A DNA stretch of 64,000 nt from Moritella yayanosii. Lineage in GTDB: Bacteria > Pseudomonadota > Gammaproteobacteria > Enterobacterales > Moritellaceae. Positions 47,293 to 57,733 of this stretch are shown one piece after another. A program made the translations under genes and the position numbers. The notes under the pieces were generated by a model. The model saw only the letters and a list, made by a program, of their open reading frames with translations, did no database searches and was not told the origin of the DNA. The stretch is taken from assembly GCF_900465055.1 (NCBI RefSeq), contig NZ_LS483250.1, positions 310,001-374,000 on the forward strand, given 5' to 3'. Within the stretch, counting starts at the first letter, position 1. Each line of letters starts with the position of its first letter.

Positions 47293-48771
47293 TTACATGC
47301 TCCCATTATATGCTCCACTTGTCGGTAAGCTAAAACTGAACGTTGTACCTTGGCTCAATACACTCGATACTGAGATCTTGGTATGATGTAATGACAGTAA
47401 TTTCGCTACGATAGCGAGTCCTAATCCAGAGTTTCCTTGTGGACCATTGACGGTATTTTTGGCTCTGAAATGGGCATCAAAAATATGTGCTACATCTTCT
47501 TTTGGTATACCCATACCGGAATCGGCAATACTGATGATCAACTGATTATCTTTCGGTTGTAACTGGATCTTAATACTATCACCGGGTCGGCAGTGCCTTA
47601 AGGCGTTATCCACCAGATTGGTTAATACCCGCTCTAATTTAGCAATATCGGCAATTGCTTGTAGGCTCGGATCTTTAGGTTCAACTGACAAAGTGATGTC
47701 TTTTTGTTGTGCTTGTAGTTGGAACTTATTCAAGACGTCCTGCGCAAGTTCGGCAACGGCCACAGGTTCTTGATATAGGCTCACGGTATTACTGTCTAGC
47801 TGAGCGAGTTCGATGATCTGCTCGACAAGACGCTGTAATTGGTTCGCATTCTTTTGCGCGACTTGAATAAAGTCACTGCCAGCAGCCTCTGGATGTTGTA
47901 TTAGCCAAGTTTCAAGATACCCTTTTAATGAGGCTAGTGGGGTTTTGAGATCGTGAGAGATATGTGAAAGCATTTCTCGACGCAGTTGTTCTGTGGATTT
48001 AATTTGCGTTAACTGCTTGTGTATCTTATTTTCTAATGATGAAAAATTATTATGTAAATTAATTATCTCATTAGCGGCGTATTGATGCGGTGTTGATGTT
48101 GAAACCGTGGTGAAGTCATTTTTGACAAAATTAGTAATATCTTGATCTAGTTGAATAATTGGCCTGACGAGTCGTGCAAATATGAAGACTAACAACGCGA
48201 AGGCTAAGGCGAAGAAGATGACTAGGGCTGCAAGGAGCTTATACATATCACTGTCGAATGCTAAGTTATTCACAATACTGTCGTATTTATCTCCGCCGAG
48301 AATAACAAAAACATAACCAATTTGTTGATGGTCTTTAAATATAGGGGCTGTTGAAAAGAGCTTTTGCTGATCGAGACTTCTTGGGTTATCAGCATAAATA
48401 GGATAGTTAACCCCTTTAATAAAGCTATCTAATGGTTTTATATTAATCGTATCCCGTTTGATCTTACTTGATTCGGCGGCATATACTAATAATTTACCTT
48501 GGTTATCGGTGATGTATATTTCATAACTAGGACCAAGCAGCATTAAGCTATGAAAGGCGGGTTTTAGTGCTGTTCGACTAATATCACCTTGTTGTAAACC
48601 CTCAGAATAGTGGATGATTTGTTGAGCTAAATTTTTGTGTAGGGTTTGTTCTACGCGGGCAGAGTTGGTATCGGTAATTGCACAATAAATAAAAAACAAA
48701 CCTGCAGTCATAGTGACAAACAAAATAATCAACGGGAATGTGATCTGCCCTAATAAGGATCTATGTGACAT
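47293..48771 (-). CDS. Sensor histidine kinase of a two-component system
   Basis: A 492-residue membrane kinase. It has an N-terminal span (LLGQITFPLIILFVTMTAGL), a periplasmic domain, a second span (YKLLAALVIFFALAFALLVFI), HAMP, a HisKA box with the phosphorylated His in HISHDLKTPLASLKG, and HATPase motifs (NLVDNALRH, ISIADSGMGIPKED, GNSGLGLAIVAKLL). The ATG at 48771 (MSHRSLLGQITF) overlaps the end of the regulator gene by 11 bases, which indicates coupling; the longer frame upstream lies within the regulator. The signal sensed is unknown. Confidence 0.93.
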   Translation of the reverse strand: MSHRSLLGQITFPLIILFVTMTAGLFFIYCAITDTNSARVEQTLHKNLAQQIIHYSEGLQQGDISRTALKPAFHSLMLLGPSYEIYITDNQGKLLVYAAESSKIKRDTINIKPLDSFIKGVNYPIYADNPRSLDQQKLFSTAPIFKDHQQIGYVFVILGGDKYDSIVNNLAFDSDMYKLLAALVIFFALAFALLVFIFARLVRPIIQLDQDITNFVKNDFTTVSTSTPHQYAANEIINLHNNFSSLENKIHKQLTQIKSTEQLRREMLSHISHDLKTPLASLKGYLETWLIQHPEAAGSDFIQVAQKNANQLQRLVEQIIELAQLDSNTVSLYQEPVAVAELAQDVLNKFQLQAQQKDITLSVEPKDPSLQAIADIAKLERVLTNLVDNALRHCRPGDSIKIQLQPKDNQLIISIADSGMGIPKEDVAHIFDAHFRAKNTVNGPQGNSGLGLAIVAKLLSLHHTKISVSSVLSQGTTFSFSLPTSGAYNGSM

Positions 48772-49465
48772 CGTTGACCTCCAGTTTATAACCAACGCCC
48801 CACACAGTTTTGATGTAAGTGGGTTTTGCTGGATTTGGCTCAATTTTGTTTCTTAATCTATTCATGTGTGAGTTGACGGTATGCTCATAACAGTCGTTAT
48901 GATAATCCCATACTTCGGCAAGTAATTGCTCTCTGCTATATACTCGGCCTGGCGATTTAGCTAAAAAGGCTAATAATGAAAACTCAGTACTGGTTAGTGT
49001 GATTAACTTTTTATTTCGATACACACTATGCGTTGCTTGATCTATGATTAAATCTGCAATCCTAATTTGTTCAGGTTCGATATTATTTGTTGCTTGCACA
49101 TTACTACGACGCAGCAGGGCTTTAACCCGAGCCTGTAACTCTAATACACTAAATGGTTTAGCAAGGTAATCATCAGCACCGGCTTCTAAGCCTTGAACAC
49201 GATCGAGCTCTTCTGTGCGGGCGGTTAATATCATGATGGGCACGATGGCATCATTGATTCTTATTTTTTTACATATATCGAGTCCATCCATATCAGGTAG
49301 ATTTAAGTCTAACAAGATAAGTTGAAACACATTGTCGCGCAGTTGCTGAAATGCATCTTTAGCGTTATGGCAACAAGTCACTTTTTTGCCAATCATTTCT
49401 AGATTAATGCGAATTAAATTAGCGATATCTTGCTGGTCTTCGACCACCAATACATGTGTATCCAT
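48761..49465 (-). CDS. OmpR-family response regulator
   Basis: A 234-residue regulator: an N-terminal receiver with acidic pair VVEDQQD, phosphoacceptor Asp in LILLDLNLPDMDG and Lys in AKPF, then an OmpR-type winged helix (LTSTEFSLLAFLAKSPGRVY, SREQLLAEVWDY, HTVNSHMNRLRNKIEPN). It is upstream of and overlaps its partner kinase. The target genes are not evident from the surroundings. Confidence 0.94.
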   Translation of the reverse strand: MDTHVLVVEDQQDIANLIRINLEMIGKKVTCCHNAKDAFQQLRDNVFQLILLDLNLPDMDGLDICKKIRINDAIVPIMILTARTEELDRVQGLEAGADDYLAKPFSVLELQARVKALLRRSNVQATNNIEPEQIRIADLIIDQATHSVYRNKKLITLTSTEFSLLAFLAKSPGRVYSREQLLAEVWDYHNDCYEHTVNSHMNRLRNKIEPNPAKPTYIKTVWGVGYKLEVNDVT

Positions 49466-49679
49466 ATGTGTCCTTGTATCTATTACGTCATCTTGGTAAC
49501 TATGTGTATAGATAGTTGCAACTGCAAAAAACAGGGCGTATTAGCCTTATTAACTGCGATCTATGTTGGTTTTTTGGCAACTGCTTGTATTGATATTATA
49601 CATCTGTGAGTTTATTCATGCATTTTTATTTATATTGGCTACCGTTACATTATAACCCCCGCAAATAGAGTGTAACAGC

Positions 49680-50135
49680 ATGCTTGGTCAGATAACTGAA
49701 ATTGATAAATTAATCTTGTTGTATCAATTTGAAACTCAAGGCGAACTAGTGTCTGAATCCGTGCTTGATATTTCTGACGAAGAAGCGCGTTTTATACGTA
49801 CTTCTGGCGAGTATATTTTGTGGGAGGCGGGTAAGCGTGATTTTGACTACTCTGAAGTTGCGAACTCTCATTGGCTAGAAACAACGTACTGTGGTCAAGC
49901 GGCTAAATTAGACTGTTTACAAACTCGTGATGCGGTCTTATGCCCTTTGTTTATGAGTGAGCAATTCCATGGCGAGTGGCATATCCATAATGGTTTTTTA
50001 CGGATGAATATAGAGTCACCACATCATCATATCGAATTATTCTCGGTGGCCAGTTATGACAGTAATATTCATTCATTATTGCTGTTTAAGGATAAACAGT
50101 TAGCAGGATCGGCAAATATAACGTTAATGGTGTAG
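49680..50135 (+). CDS. Conserved hypothetical protein (151 aa)
   Basis: Begins MLGQITEIDKLILLYQFETQ and ends DKQLAGSANITLMV. It has a beta-rich C-terminal part with His clusters (HGEWHIHNGFLRMNIESPHHH) but no signal peptide or membrane span. The upstream region lacks a clear RBS (TGTAACAGC before the ATG). No family recognised. It stands alone between the two-component operon and pntA. Confidence 0.6.
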   Translation: MLGQITEIDKLILLYQFETQGELVSESVLDISDEEARFIRTSGEYILWEAGKRDFDYSEVANSHWLETTYCGQAAKLDCLQTRDAVLCPLFMSEQFHGEWHIHNGFLRMNIESPHHHIELFSVASYDSNIHSLLLFKDKQLAGSANITLMV

Positions 50136-50774
50136 GAATAGTGGCGGATTACAGAGTCCGTTTTTACGGTTTGATATGTAAAACCATTTGATTTGATAGC
50201 CATAGCTGATTAATCATCATTTAAACGACCGTTTTATTGTGGAATCCCCATTTTTTTGGAACTAAAAATTAACCTATGCAGCTGTAAAATTAGCCATCCA
50301 TTACCAACCAAAACGATAAAATGTAAAAAATGACACTTTATAATAAAAAGTAACAACATATGTTTTTTTATTTCACGGTTTCACTATTTCATTTTATAGT
50401 CTTTCGACATCGTTTACCATTTCAAACGAAACCTTCTTTTCTTTGCCATGTAAATCATTGAAGATTAAACCAATTTAATCTTGTCAACCACACTTCAAAG
50501 ATGCTTTAATTCGAGGTAGATAATATCTATTTTACTTTTAATCCACATTTTAGATTCCAAATTCCATTTGAAATGCGGTAAGGTCAAATAAATTGTTGTT
50601 GCGTTAAGTCACATTTTTGTGAACAATCGTTAGTGACAAATAACCCATTTCATTTTTATTATGAATGGTTTAATCCGATACTTTGTACTTATGCTTCTCC
50701 GTACCTCATGCTATATGGGATACACATGGAACGTAGTATTTTATCTTTGATGTTGAAACAGACAGGAACAGATG
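50136..50774. other. Long AT-rich region upstream of pntA
   Basis: About 640 bases without a gene. It is AT-rich with several T-runs and no strong hairpin; it must contain the pntAB promoter. No riboswitch, tRNA or known operator was recognised. Such a long leader is unusual for this otherwise compact stretch, so an unrecognised small RNA or regulatory region is possible. Confidence 0.4.
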
Positions 50775-52316
50775 ATGCAAATAGGTATACCAAGAGAGAG
50801 CCTCAAAGGTGAAACTCGAGTTGCTGCCACACCAGCAACTGTTGAGCAGTTACAGAAATTAGGCTTTTCTGTGTTGGTTGAAAGCAACGCAGGTCAACTA
50901 GCTAATTTTAATGACGCTACTTTTGAAGCGGCTGGAGCAACAATTTCGGGAGATACCAAACAAGTTTGGGCTTCTGATATTGTACTAAAAGTTAATGCGC
51001 CAGCAAATGACAAAGAAATTAAGTTATTACAAAAAGGCACTTCATTAATCAGCTTCATTTGGCCAGCTCAAAATGAAGAACTTCTAGAGAAGCTTGCCAA
51101 ACGTGAAATTAACGTTTTGGCAATGGATTCAGTGCCTCGTATTTCACGTTCACAGTCACTTGATGCATTAAGCTCAATGGCTAATATCGCGGGTTACCGT
51201 GCGGTAATCGAAGCCGCCAATGAATTTGGCCGTTTCTTTACCGGTCAAATTACCGCTGCGGGTAAAGTACCACCTGCAAAAGTACTGATTATTGGTGCTG
51301 GTGTTGCTGGCCTTTCTGCCATAGGCGCGGCGGGTAGCTTAGGTGCGATTGTTCGTGCGTACGATACGCGTCCTGAAGTTAAAGAACAGATCACCAGTTT
51401 GGGTGCTGAATTTTTAACAGTAGACTTTGACGAGTCTTCGGGATCTGGTGATGGTTACGCGAAAGTAATGAGTGAAGACTATAAAGCTCAAGAGCAGAAG
51501 ATGCTTGCTGAGCAAGTTGCTGATGCCGATATCATCATTACCACGGCATTAATTCCTGGTCGTCCTGCACCTCGCCTCATTAGTCAAGAAATGGTTGATG
51601 GCATGAAGGCGGGTAGTGTGATTGTCGATTTAGCGGCAGTGAACGGCGGTAACGTTGAACCAAGTGTCGTTGATAAAGTTATTACCACAGACGGTGGCGT
51701 TAAAGTTATCGGTTATAACGAAATGGCACGTCGTCTACCAGCACAAGCATCACAGCTTTACGGTACCAACTTAGTTAACTTGCTTAAATTACTCACACCA
51801 GAAAAAGATGGTGAAATGATCATCAACTTTGATGATGTTGTTCAACGTGGTGTGACGGTAATTAAAGACGGTAAAATTACTTGGCCTGCGCCACCGATTC
51901 AAGTTTCAGCTGCGCCTCAAGCTGCAAAAAAAGAAGAAGTGAAAGAAGCGCCTGCGAAACCTGAAAAGAAAAAAACGGGTATCTACAAGGCATTATTAGC
52001 CGGTGGCGGTATCTGGGCATATTCAGCGTTAGCAAGTTATGTTCCTGCTGAATTCTTAAATCACTTAATGGTATTCGCACTAGCTTGTGTGATTGGTTAT
52101 TACCTGATTTGGGATGTGGCAGCGTCATTACATACGCCGCTGATGAGTGTAACGAATGCTATTTCAGGTATTGTTATTCTTGGTGCTTTCTTCCAAATGG
52201 GCGCTGAGAGTGGTCTTGTAACCTTACTCGCATTCCTCGGCACATTTATTGCCACTATCAACATCGCCGGTGGTTTTGCCGTTACTGAGCGTATGTTGAA
52301 AATGTTCCGTAAATAA
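50775..52316 (+). CDS. pntA: Proton-translocating NAD(P) transhydrogenase subunit alpha
   Basis: A 513-residue PntA: N-terminal NAD(H)-binding domain ([41 protein letters not shown]), a Lys/Glu-rich linker (about 380-405) and C-terminal membrane spans ([20 protein letters not shown] and others). With PntB it couples hydride transfer between NADH and NADP+ to proton flow. ATG 50775 has better spacing to AGGA (50764-50767) than the adjacent ATG at 50772. The gene is 12 bases from pntB. Confidence 0.96.
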   Translation: MQIGIPRESLKGETRVAATPATVEQLQKLGFSVLVESNAGQLANFNDATFEAAGATISGDTKQVWASDIVLKVNAPANDKEIKLLQKGTSLISFIWPAQNEELLEKLAKREINVLAMDSVPRISRSQSLDALSSMANIAGYRAVIEAANEFGRFFTGQITAAGKVPPAKVLIIGAGVAGLSAIGAAGSLGAIVRAYDTRPEVKEQITSLGAEFLTVDFDESSGSGDGYAKVMSEDYKAQEQKMLAEQVADADIIITTALIPGRPAPRLISQEMVDGMKAGSVIVDLAAVNGGNVEPSVVDKVITTDGGVKVIGYNEMARRLPAQASQLYGTNLVNLLKLLTPEKDGEMIINFDDVVQRGVTVIKDGKITWPAPPIQVSAAPQAAKKEEVKEAPAKPEKKKTGIYKALLAGGGIWAYSALASYVPAEFLNHLMVFALACVIGYYLIWDVAASLHTPLMSVTNAISGIVILGAFFQMGAESGLVTLLAFLGTFIATINIAGGFAVTERMLKMFRK

Positions 52317-52328
52317 GGATTTTTTATA

Positions 52329-53864
52329 ATGTCTCAAGAATCAATTGAAGCTGCACAAAATGCTATCAATGCAGCGCAAGCAGCGGTAGATGCAGCAACA
52401 CAAGCCGCACAATTGGCACAGATTGCAGTTGCAGAACAAGCATCTGTTGCTGTTGATGTGGTACAGGAAGTTGCAGTCGCAACGAGTGGTAACAGTATTT
52501 TAGAAGCGGCCTATATCGTTGCCGCGGTACTGTTTGTACTTGCTCTTGCTGCGTTGTCAAAGCAAGAAACGGCACAGAGAGGTATTTATGTCGGTATTCT
52601 GGGTATGGTTGTAGCGGTTGTTGCAACATTATTTAGTAGTGACGTAACAAATATCGGTTATATCATAGCCGCTATGCTTGCTGGTGGTGCATTTGGTGTA
52701 CGCTGGGCGAACAAAATCGGCATGACTGAAATGCCAGAAATGGTTGCGATCCTAAACAGCTTCGGTGGTTTAGCCGCGGTACTTATCGGTTACAACAGTT
52801 ATATCGAACACGGCATTACAGATCCAGTTATGTTAAGCATCCACTTAACTCTGATCTTTTTAGGTGTGTTTATCGGTATCGTGACATTTGTTGGTTCATT
52901 AATCGCTTGGGGTAAGTTAAACGGTCGTGTTAAATCGAGCGCGTTAATGTTACCACACCGCCATAAAATGAACTTAGCAGCATTACTTGTTACTGTTTAT
53001 CTAATGTTCTCATTCGTTGGTGCTGGTTTTGAAGGCGACACTGCGGCGTTAGTCATCATGAGTATCATTGCAATTGCATTTGGTGCGCATTTAGTATTAT
53101 CAATTGGTGGCGCAGATATGCCAGTTGTTGTCTCTATGCTTAACTCTTATTCAGGTTGGGCTGGTGCAGCTACAGGTCTTATCTTAGGTAATGATCTGTT
53201 AATTGTAACTGGTGCGTTAGTCGGTTCTTCGGGTGCTATCTTAAGTTATGTAATGTGTAAAGCGATGAACCGTTCGTTTATCTCTGTTATTGCAGGCGGC
53301 TTCGGTAACAAGGTTGTTGTACCAACAGGTGATGAAGAGCAAGGTGTTCACGTTGAAACATCTGCAGCTGAAGTAGCTGAAATGCTAATGAGCTCTAAGC
53401 GTGTAATCATTACTCCTGGTTATGGTATGGCTGTTGCGCAAGCACAGTATCCGGTATTCGCTATCACCAAGAAGTTGCGTGATGCGGGTATTGATGTACG
53501 CTTTGGTATTCACCCTGTAGCGGGTCGTTTACCTGGTCACATGAACGTATTACTTGCTGAAGCAAAAGTACCTTACGATATCGTATTAGAAATGGATGAG
53601 ATCAATAAAGATTTCAACGACACTGATACCGTACTTGTAATCGGTGCGAATGATACGGTTAACCCAGCAGCGAAAGAAGAAAACTCGCCAATCTCTGGTA
53701 TGCCGGTACTCGAAGTATGGAATGCAAAAAATGTTGTTGTGTTCAAACGTAGTATGGCGACTGGTTATGCTGGTGTTCAAAACCCATTATTCTTCAAAGA
53801 GAACACAACTATGCTATTTGGCGATGCTAAAGAAAGCGTAGAAGAAATCTTCAAAGCAATGTAA
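52329..53864 (+). CDS. pntB: NAD(P) transhydrogenase subunit beta with Ala-rich N-terminal extension
   Basis: A 511-residue PntB: several membrane spans from about residue 55 ([20 protein letters not shown]), the conserved [18 protein letters not shown] and [15 protein letters not shown], and the C-terminal NADP-binding domain ([34 protein letters not shown]). E. coli PntB is about 462 residues and starts directly before the first span. Here about 50 extra residues rich in Ala/Gln/Val ([20 protein letters not shown]) come first. They look like a soluble helix with an heptad-like repeat, perhaps a coiled coil. The start is supported by spacing to pntA and AAGGATTTTTTATA upstream. Confidence 0.93.
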   Translation: MSQESIEAAQNAINAAQAAVDAATQAAQLAQIAVAEQASVAVDVVQEVAVATSGNSILEAAYIVAAVLFVLALAALSKQETAQRGIYVGILGMVVAVVATLFSSDVTNIGYIIAAMLAGGAFGVRWANKIGMTEMPEMVAILNSFGGLAAVLIGYNSYIEHGITDPVMLSIHLTLIFLGVFIGIVTFVGSLIAWGKLNGRVKSSALMLPHRHKMNLAALLVTVYLMFSFVGAGFEGDTAALVIMSIIAIAFGAHLVLSIGGADMPVVVSMLNSYSGWAGAATGLILGNDLLIVTGALVGSSGAILSYVMCKAMNRSFISVIAGGFGNKVVVPTGDEEQGVHVETSAAEVAEMLMSSKRVIITPGYGMAVAQAQYPVFAITKKLRDAGIDVRFGIHPVAGRLPGHMNVLLAEAKVPYDIVLEMDEINKDFNDTDTVLVIGANDTVNPAAKEENSPISGMPVLEVWNAKNVVVFKRSMATGYAGVQNPLFFKENTTMLFGDAKESVEEIFKAM

Positions 53865-53911
53865 TTGTTTTGTCAGTATTGGTAAAATTATACAAGATTT
53901 TTTGAAGCCTG

Positions 53912-53937
53912 AAGGAGCCGCAAGGCTCCTTTTTTTA
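53912..53937 (+). terminator. Terminator after pntB
   Basis: AAGGAGCC-GCAA-GGCTCCTT with a seven-T run, a textbook rho-independent terminator 47 bases after pntB. Confidence 0.93.
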
Positions 53938-54090
53938 TTTTCAAATAAGGGATAATTCATCTCTATATTTATTTCTTATATCTCTGTTATTTTTTCGTTA
54001 CATCGCTATGAATTTAGGGGTTGTGATGGTATAAATAAGTCAAATCTTAGGTTTAATACGTAGTTTAATTACAAACAGATAGGGAATACC

Positions 54091-55281
54091 ATGTTTGAGA
54101 AAATCGTTACAGCAGCAGCAGATCCAATCTTAGGTTTAACAGAAGCATTTGTTAAAGATCCACGTGCCGAAAAAATCAATTTAGGTGTGGGTATTTATAA
54201 AGATGAAACTGGCCAAACTCCTATCCTAAAATCAGTTAAATTAGCAGAGCAAAAGCTAATTGATGAAGAAAAAAGTAAAAGTTATTTGAGTATTGAAGGC
54301 CATAAAGCCTATGCGTCGGCAGTACAAAAACTATTATTTGGTGCCGATAGCGAGGTTGTAACGAGCCAACGTGCAATTACAGCACAAGCACCGGGTGGTA
54401 CTGGTGCACTACGTACAGCTGCAGATTTTATTAAAAGTCATTTAACCAGTGATCGTATTTGGGTAAGTAACCCAACATGGGCAAATCACGGTAATGTGTT
54501 TAATACGGCGGGCCTAGAAGTTAAGCAGTATGCTTATTATAACGCAGAAACACGCGATTTAGATTTTAATGCGATGTTAGCTTCTTTAGCTGAAGCTGAA
54601 GCGGGTGATGTTGTTCTTTTCCATGGCTGCTGCCATAATCCAACCGGTATTGATCCAACGCTTGAACAGTGGACTACACTTGCGCAGCTATGTGCGAACA
54701 AAAAGTTATTACCACTGTTTGATTTTGCATACCAAGGTTTTGCAATAGGTGTTGAAGAAGATGCGGCTGGTCTACGTGTATTCACAGAGCATTGTGAAGA
54801 ATTATTAGTTGCTAACTCATTCTCTAAAAACTTTGGTTTATACAACGAACGTGTTGGCGGTCTAACGCTAGTAGCGAAAAATAAAGATGTTGCTGCTGCG
54901 GCATTTAGCCAAATTAAATCAGGTATTCGTGCCAACTATTCAAACCCACCTGCACATGGCGCGGCAATTGTTGCAATTATTCTTGATGATGAAGTATTAC
55001 GTAAACAATGGATTGCAGAAGTAGCTGAAATGCGTGTACGTATTCACGAAATGCGTGAGTTATTTGTAGTAACACTCGCTGAAATGGGGGTGACTGGCGA
55101 CTATAGCTTTATTACTCGCCAAAATGGTATGTTCTCATTCTCAGGTCTTACTAAAGAACAAGTGGCTACATTGAAAGATGAACACGCTGTTTATATCGTT
55201 GGTTCGGGCCGTATCAGCGTTGCTGGTATGACTAAAAACAATATGCAACCGCTATGTAAAGCGATTGCTGCGGTACTTTAA
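54091..55281 (+). CDS. aspC: Aspartate/aromatic aminotransferase (class I)
   Basis: A 396-residue PLP aminotransferase, [20 protein letters not shown], with the typical aspartate aminotransferase features [44 protein letters not shown] and the PLP lysine in [15 protein letters not shown]. Length equals E. coli AspC. TyrB shares these motifs, so substrate preference is not certain. Monocistronic, with a terminator behind. Confidence 0.92.
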   Translation: MFEKIVTAAADPILGLTEAFVKDPRAEKINLGVGIYKDETGQTPILKSVKLAEQKLIDEEKSKSYLSIEGHKAYASAVQKLLFGADSEVVTSQRAITAQAPGGTGALRTAADFIKSHLTSDRIWVSNPTWANHGNVFNTAGLEVKQYAYYNAETRDLDFNAMLASLAEAEAGDVVLFHGCCHNPTGIDPTLEQWTTLAQLCANKKLLPLFDFAYQGFAIGVEEDAAGLRVFTEHCEELLVANSFSKNFGLYNERVGGLTLVAKNKDVAAAAFSQIKSGIRANYSNPPAHGAAIVAIILDDEVLRKQWIAEVAEMRVRIHEMRELFVVTLAEMGVTGDYSFITRQNGMFSFSGLTKEQVATLKDEHAVYIVGSGRISVAGMTKNNMQPLCKAIAAVL

Positions 55282-55328
55282 TCGTTACTCAATGATTAAA
55301 GACTAACCGATTATATAGAAAATAATGA

Positions 55329-55353
55329 AATGGGTGCTTCGGCACTCATTTTT
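55329..55353 (+). terminator. Terminator after aspC
   Basis: AATGGGTGC-TTCG-GCACTCATT followed by T-run: a stable tetraloop hairpin 48 bases after the stop, with one mismatch in the stem. Confidence 0.9.
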
Positions 55354-55517
55354 GTTTCTGGGATTTAGTCTTGAATTAGAATGAGTAAGTCATCAATATG
55401 TGACGCTCCGTTCTGTTTGTGTTTTATATCAACAAAAATACGATATTTTAAATTAAAAGTTGTACCTAGATCACAAAACGTGTAAATTGCCGCAATCTTT
55501 GTAATTTTGAGGCAACA

Positions 55518-56744
55518 ATGAGTAATAAACCACTTCAGATCCTATTAGCTGGTATAGGCATAAATTTAACAATCGGTATCCTATACGCATGGGGTGTTTT
55601 TACTGTACCTCTAGCAGAAGCGTTAAACGTTGATGCTGCAGATGTAAAATCACCGTATAAAATTGCTGTTTTCACATTCGCTACTTGTTTACTTATTGCT
55701 GGTATCTTACAAGACAAGATTGGTCCTAAAAAAGTGGCCATGCTTGGTGTAACGCTCGTTGGTCTAGGTCTTATTGCTTCAGGTTACACTACTACTTTAA
55801 CCGAACTTGAATTTACCTTTGGTGGTATCGTTGGTGCCGGTATCGGTTTCTCATACGCATGTATTAGCCCAAGCGCGATGAAATGGTGGCCTAAAGGTAA
55901 GAAAGGTTTAGTCAGTGGACTAACTGCTGGTGGTTTCGGACTTGCTTCTGTATACCTAGCGCCATTGTCTACAAGCCTGATTGAAAACTACGGTATCTAC
56001 GACACATTCAAAATCTTAGGTGTGGGTCTATTAGCTATCGCAATCCCATTAGCATCTTTGTTAGTTGCGCCTCCTGCTGGTTATGTTGCTGACGCATCTG
56101 AAGCAAAAGCGGCAGCGTCAAGTGATGATATTAACCTGACTTGGCAGCAAATGCTGAAAACTCGTCAATTTTACCAGTTATGGGTAATGTTCCTAGTTTC
56201 AGCTGCTGCAGGCATCATGCTTATTGGTAGTATTGGTAACATCAGTAAATCAATTGGTCTGACATCAGAGCAAATTGCATTCAGTGTTGTTTTACTTGCT
56301 ATTTTTAATACTGGTGGTCGTGTTGTAGGTGGTTTAATTTCTGATAGGATTGGCCGTGTTAATACACTTGCTTTAGTATTCTTAATGCAAGCGGGTAACA
56401 TGGCGTTCTTCACAACCATTACCACGCAAATGCCGCTTATGGTTGCGATTGCAATTGGCGCGATGTCATACGGTGCACTATTAAGTGTATTCCCAACGAT
56501 TACTGCTGATAACTATGGTCTAAAAAATTACGGCACTAACTTCGGTATCCTTTATTCTTCATGGGGTGTATCAGGTTTCTTCGGTGGTTTCTTAGCGACT
56601 GTTGCAGGTTCAACTAACAATACTTATTTTGCTTTCGCGGCATTATTACTGGCTGTTACTGTGATTGCATTCTTTACTAAGCCTGTTGATAAAGCAGCTG
56701 TCTTAGCGAAAGAAGAAGGCAAATTAAAAGCCGCTAAAGCTTAA
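55518..56744 (+). CDS. MFS transporter, OFA (oxalate/formate antiporter-like) family
   Basis: A 408-residue transporter with about 12 hydrophobic spans. The N-terminus PLQILLAGIGINLTIGILYAWGVFTVPL is typical of the OFA branch of the major facilitator superfamily, as is GRVVGGLISDRIGRVN between spans. OFA members carry small carboxylates such as oxalate, formate or pyruvate, but the substrate is not predictable here. The ATG is preceded by TTTGAGGCAACA. It ends before a bidirectional terminator. Confidence 0.88.
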   Translation: MSNKPLQILLAGIGINLTIGILYAWGVFTVPLAEALNVDAADVKSPYKIAVFTFATCLLIAGILQDKIGPKKVAMLGVTLVGLGLIASGYTTTLTELEFTFGGIVGAGIGFSYACISPSAMKWWPKGKKGLVSGLTAGGFGLASVYLAPLSTSLIENYGIYDTFKILGVGLLAIAIPLASLLVAPPAGYVADASEAKAAASSDDINLTWQQMLKTRQFYQLWVMFLVSAAAGIMLIGSIGNISKSIGLTSEQIAFSVVLLAIFNTGGRVVGGLISDRIGRVNTLALVFLMQAGNMAFFTTITTQMPLMVAIAIGAMSYGALLSVFPTITADNYGLKNYGTNFGILYSSWGVSGFFGGFLATVAGSTNNTYFAFAALLLAVTVIAFFTKPVDKAAVLAKEEGKLKAAKA

Positions 56745-56769
56745 TCACTAGCGCTTAACAATTTGTGTC

Positions 56770-56805
56770 AAAGGGATAGCTCAAGCAATTGACTATCCCT
56801 TTTTG
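56770..56805. terminator. Bidirectional terminator
   Basis: AAAGGGATAG and CTATCCCTTT surround a 13-base loop, with A and T runs on both flanks, between the convergent MFS gene and the outer-membrane protein gene. Confidence 0.85.
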
Positions 56806-57294
56806 TCAGAAATGCACATTACCGCCGATACTAAAATATTTCAAATCGGCTTGAATAACGGTATAGCCCGCTTCGATAGTGAAAGCATCGCTGACCTCAA
56901 GACCAAACGCAATACCACCAGAAAAACCATCCTCTTCCCATTTTTTTGTGTCTGATTTCAGCGTCTCTTCTAAATAACCAGCTCTTATTTTGGCGTAAAA
57001 TTCACCAGACGTACGATAGGTGCCGTAAATAGCGTAAGATTCGTATTCAAAATCAATATTGTTTTCATCCATATCAACAAAGGTACCTTCAAATTCTAAG
57101 CCGAAGCCACTTTGTTGAATGCCAATCATAAAAGTAGCAGGAACTTTTGGGTCAAGCTCGTCAAATGCGGTATATAGATAACCCGTTTTAGCACCAAGGT
57201 AAAAGTCGACATCACCGGATGTTTTGTCGGTAGCTAGGGCGGGGGTTGTGACAATTGAACCGAGTGATAAAACCAGAGGGATTAATATTTTCAT
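56806..57294 (-). CDS. Outer-membrane beta-barrel protein
   Basis: A 162-residue secreted protein: signal peptide MKILIPLVLSLGSIVTTPALA, then alternating strands (VDFYLGAKTGYLYTAF, YAIYGTYRTSGEFYAKIRAGY) and a final strand ending in Phe (SIGGNVHF), the mark of an outer-membrane barrel. It is likely a small OmpA/OmpX-type barrel of about eight strands. The ATG at 57294 is chosen because it begins the signal peptide and follows AAGGATCC. Function unknown. Confidence 0.82.
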   Translation of the reverse strand: MKILIPLVLSLGSIVTTPALATDKTSGDVDFYLGAKTGYLYTAFDELDPKVPATFMIGIQQSGFGLEFEGTFVDMDENNIDFEYESYAIYGTYRTSGEFYAKIRAGYLEETLKSDTKKWEEDGFSGGIAFGLEVSDAFTIEAGYTVIQADLKYFSIGGNVHF

Positions 57295-57733
57295 CGTGGA
57301 TCCTTGTTTATGTGAATTAAGACGTGTGTTTTTAATCATAGTCTTAACAGCTAATTTGGCTATAATATGAACTAATTCTCAGTCTACTATCTAAGTAATG
57401 AGGCTATTTTGGTTATATTAATTTGCTGATTTCAGCGCATATAAGCAGATCTCGTAATGAAGAATGTTTGTTTTACAACATAACCTCTTATGTTTTCATT
57501 TTAAAGTGGTGGAAGTGGGGGTTAATCGTATTTATCGAATGATTTATTGAGGCTGAATGATTTTATAAATACATCTTTTAAATACTGTTTTTAAGTCTAA
57601 TTTTCTATGTACAGATATTATAATGGGCTGCACGCTAATATCGTTTGGCATTTATTTACTGTGGTATGATCCGCATTGAATTATAGATTAAATCCGTTGT
57701 CGTTTTACGGCGGAATGGCAACGAGAGGTGCTT
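57295..57733. other. Intergenic region between OMP and mrcB
   Basis: About 440 bases between divergent genes, AT-rich, holding both promoters. No gene, repeat or hairpin of note was seen. Confidence 0.4.
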
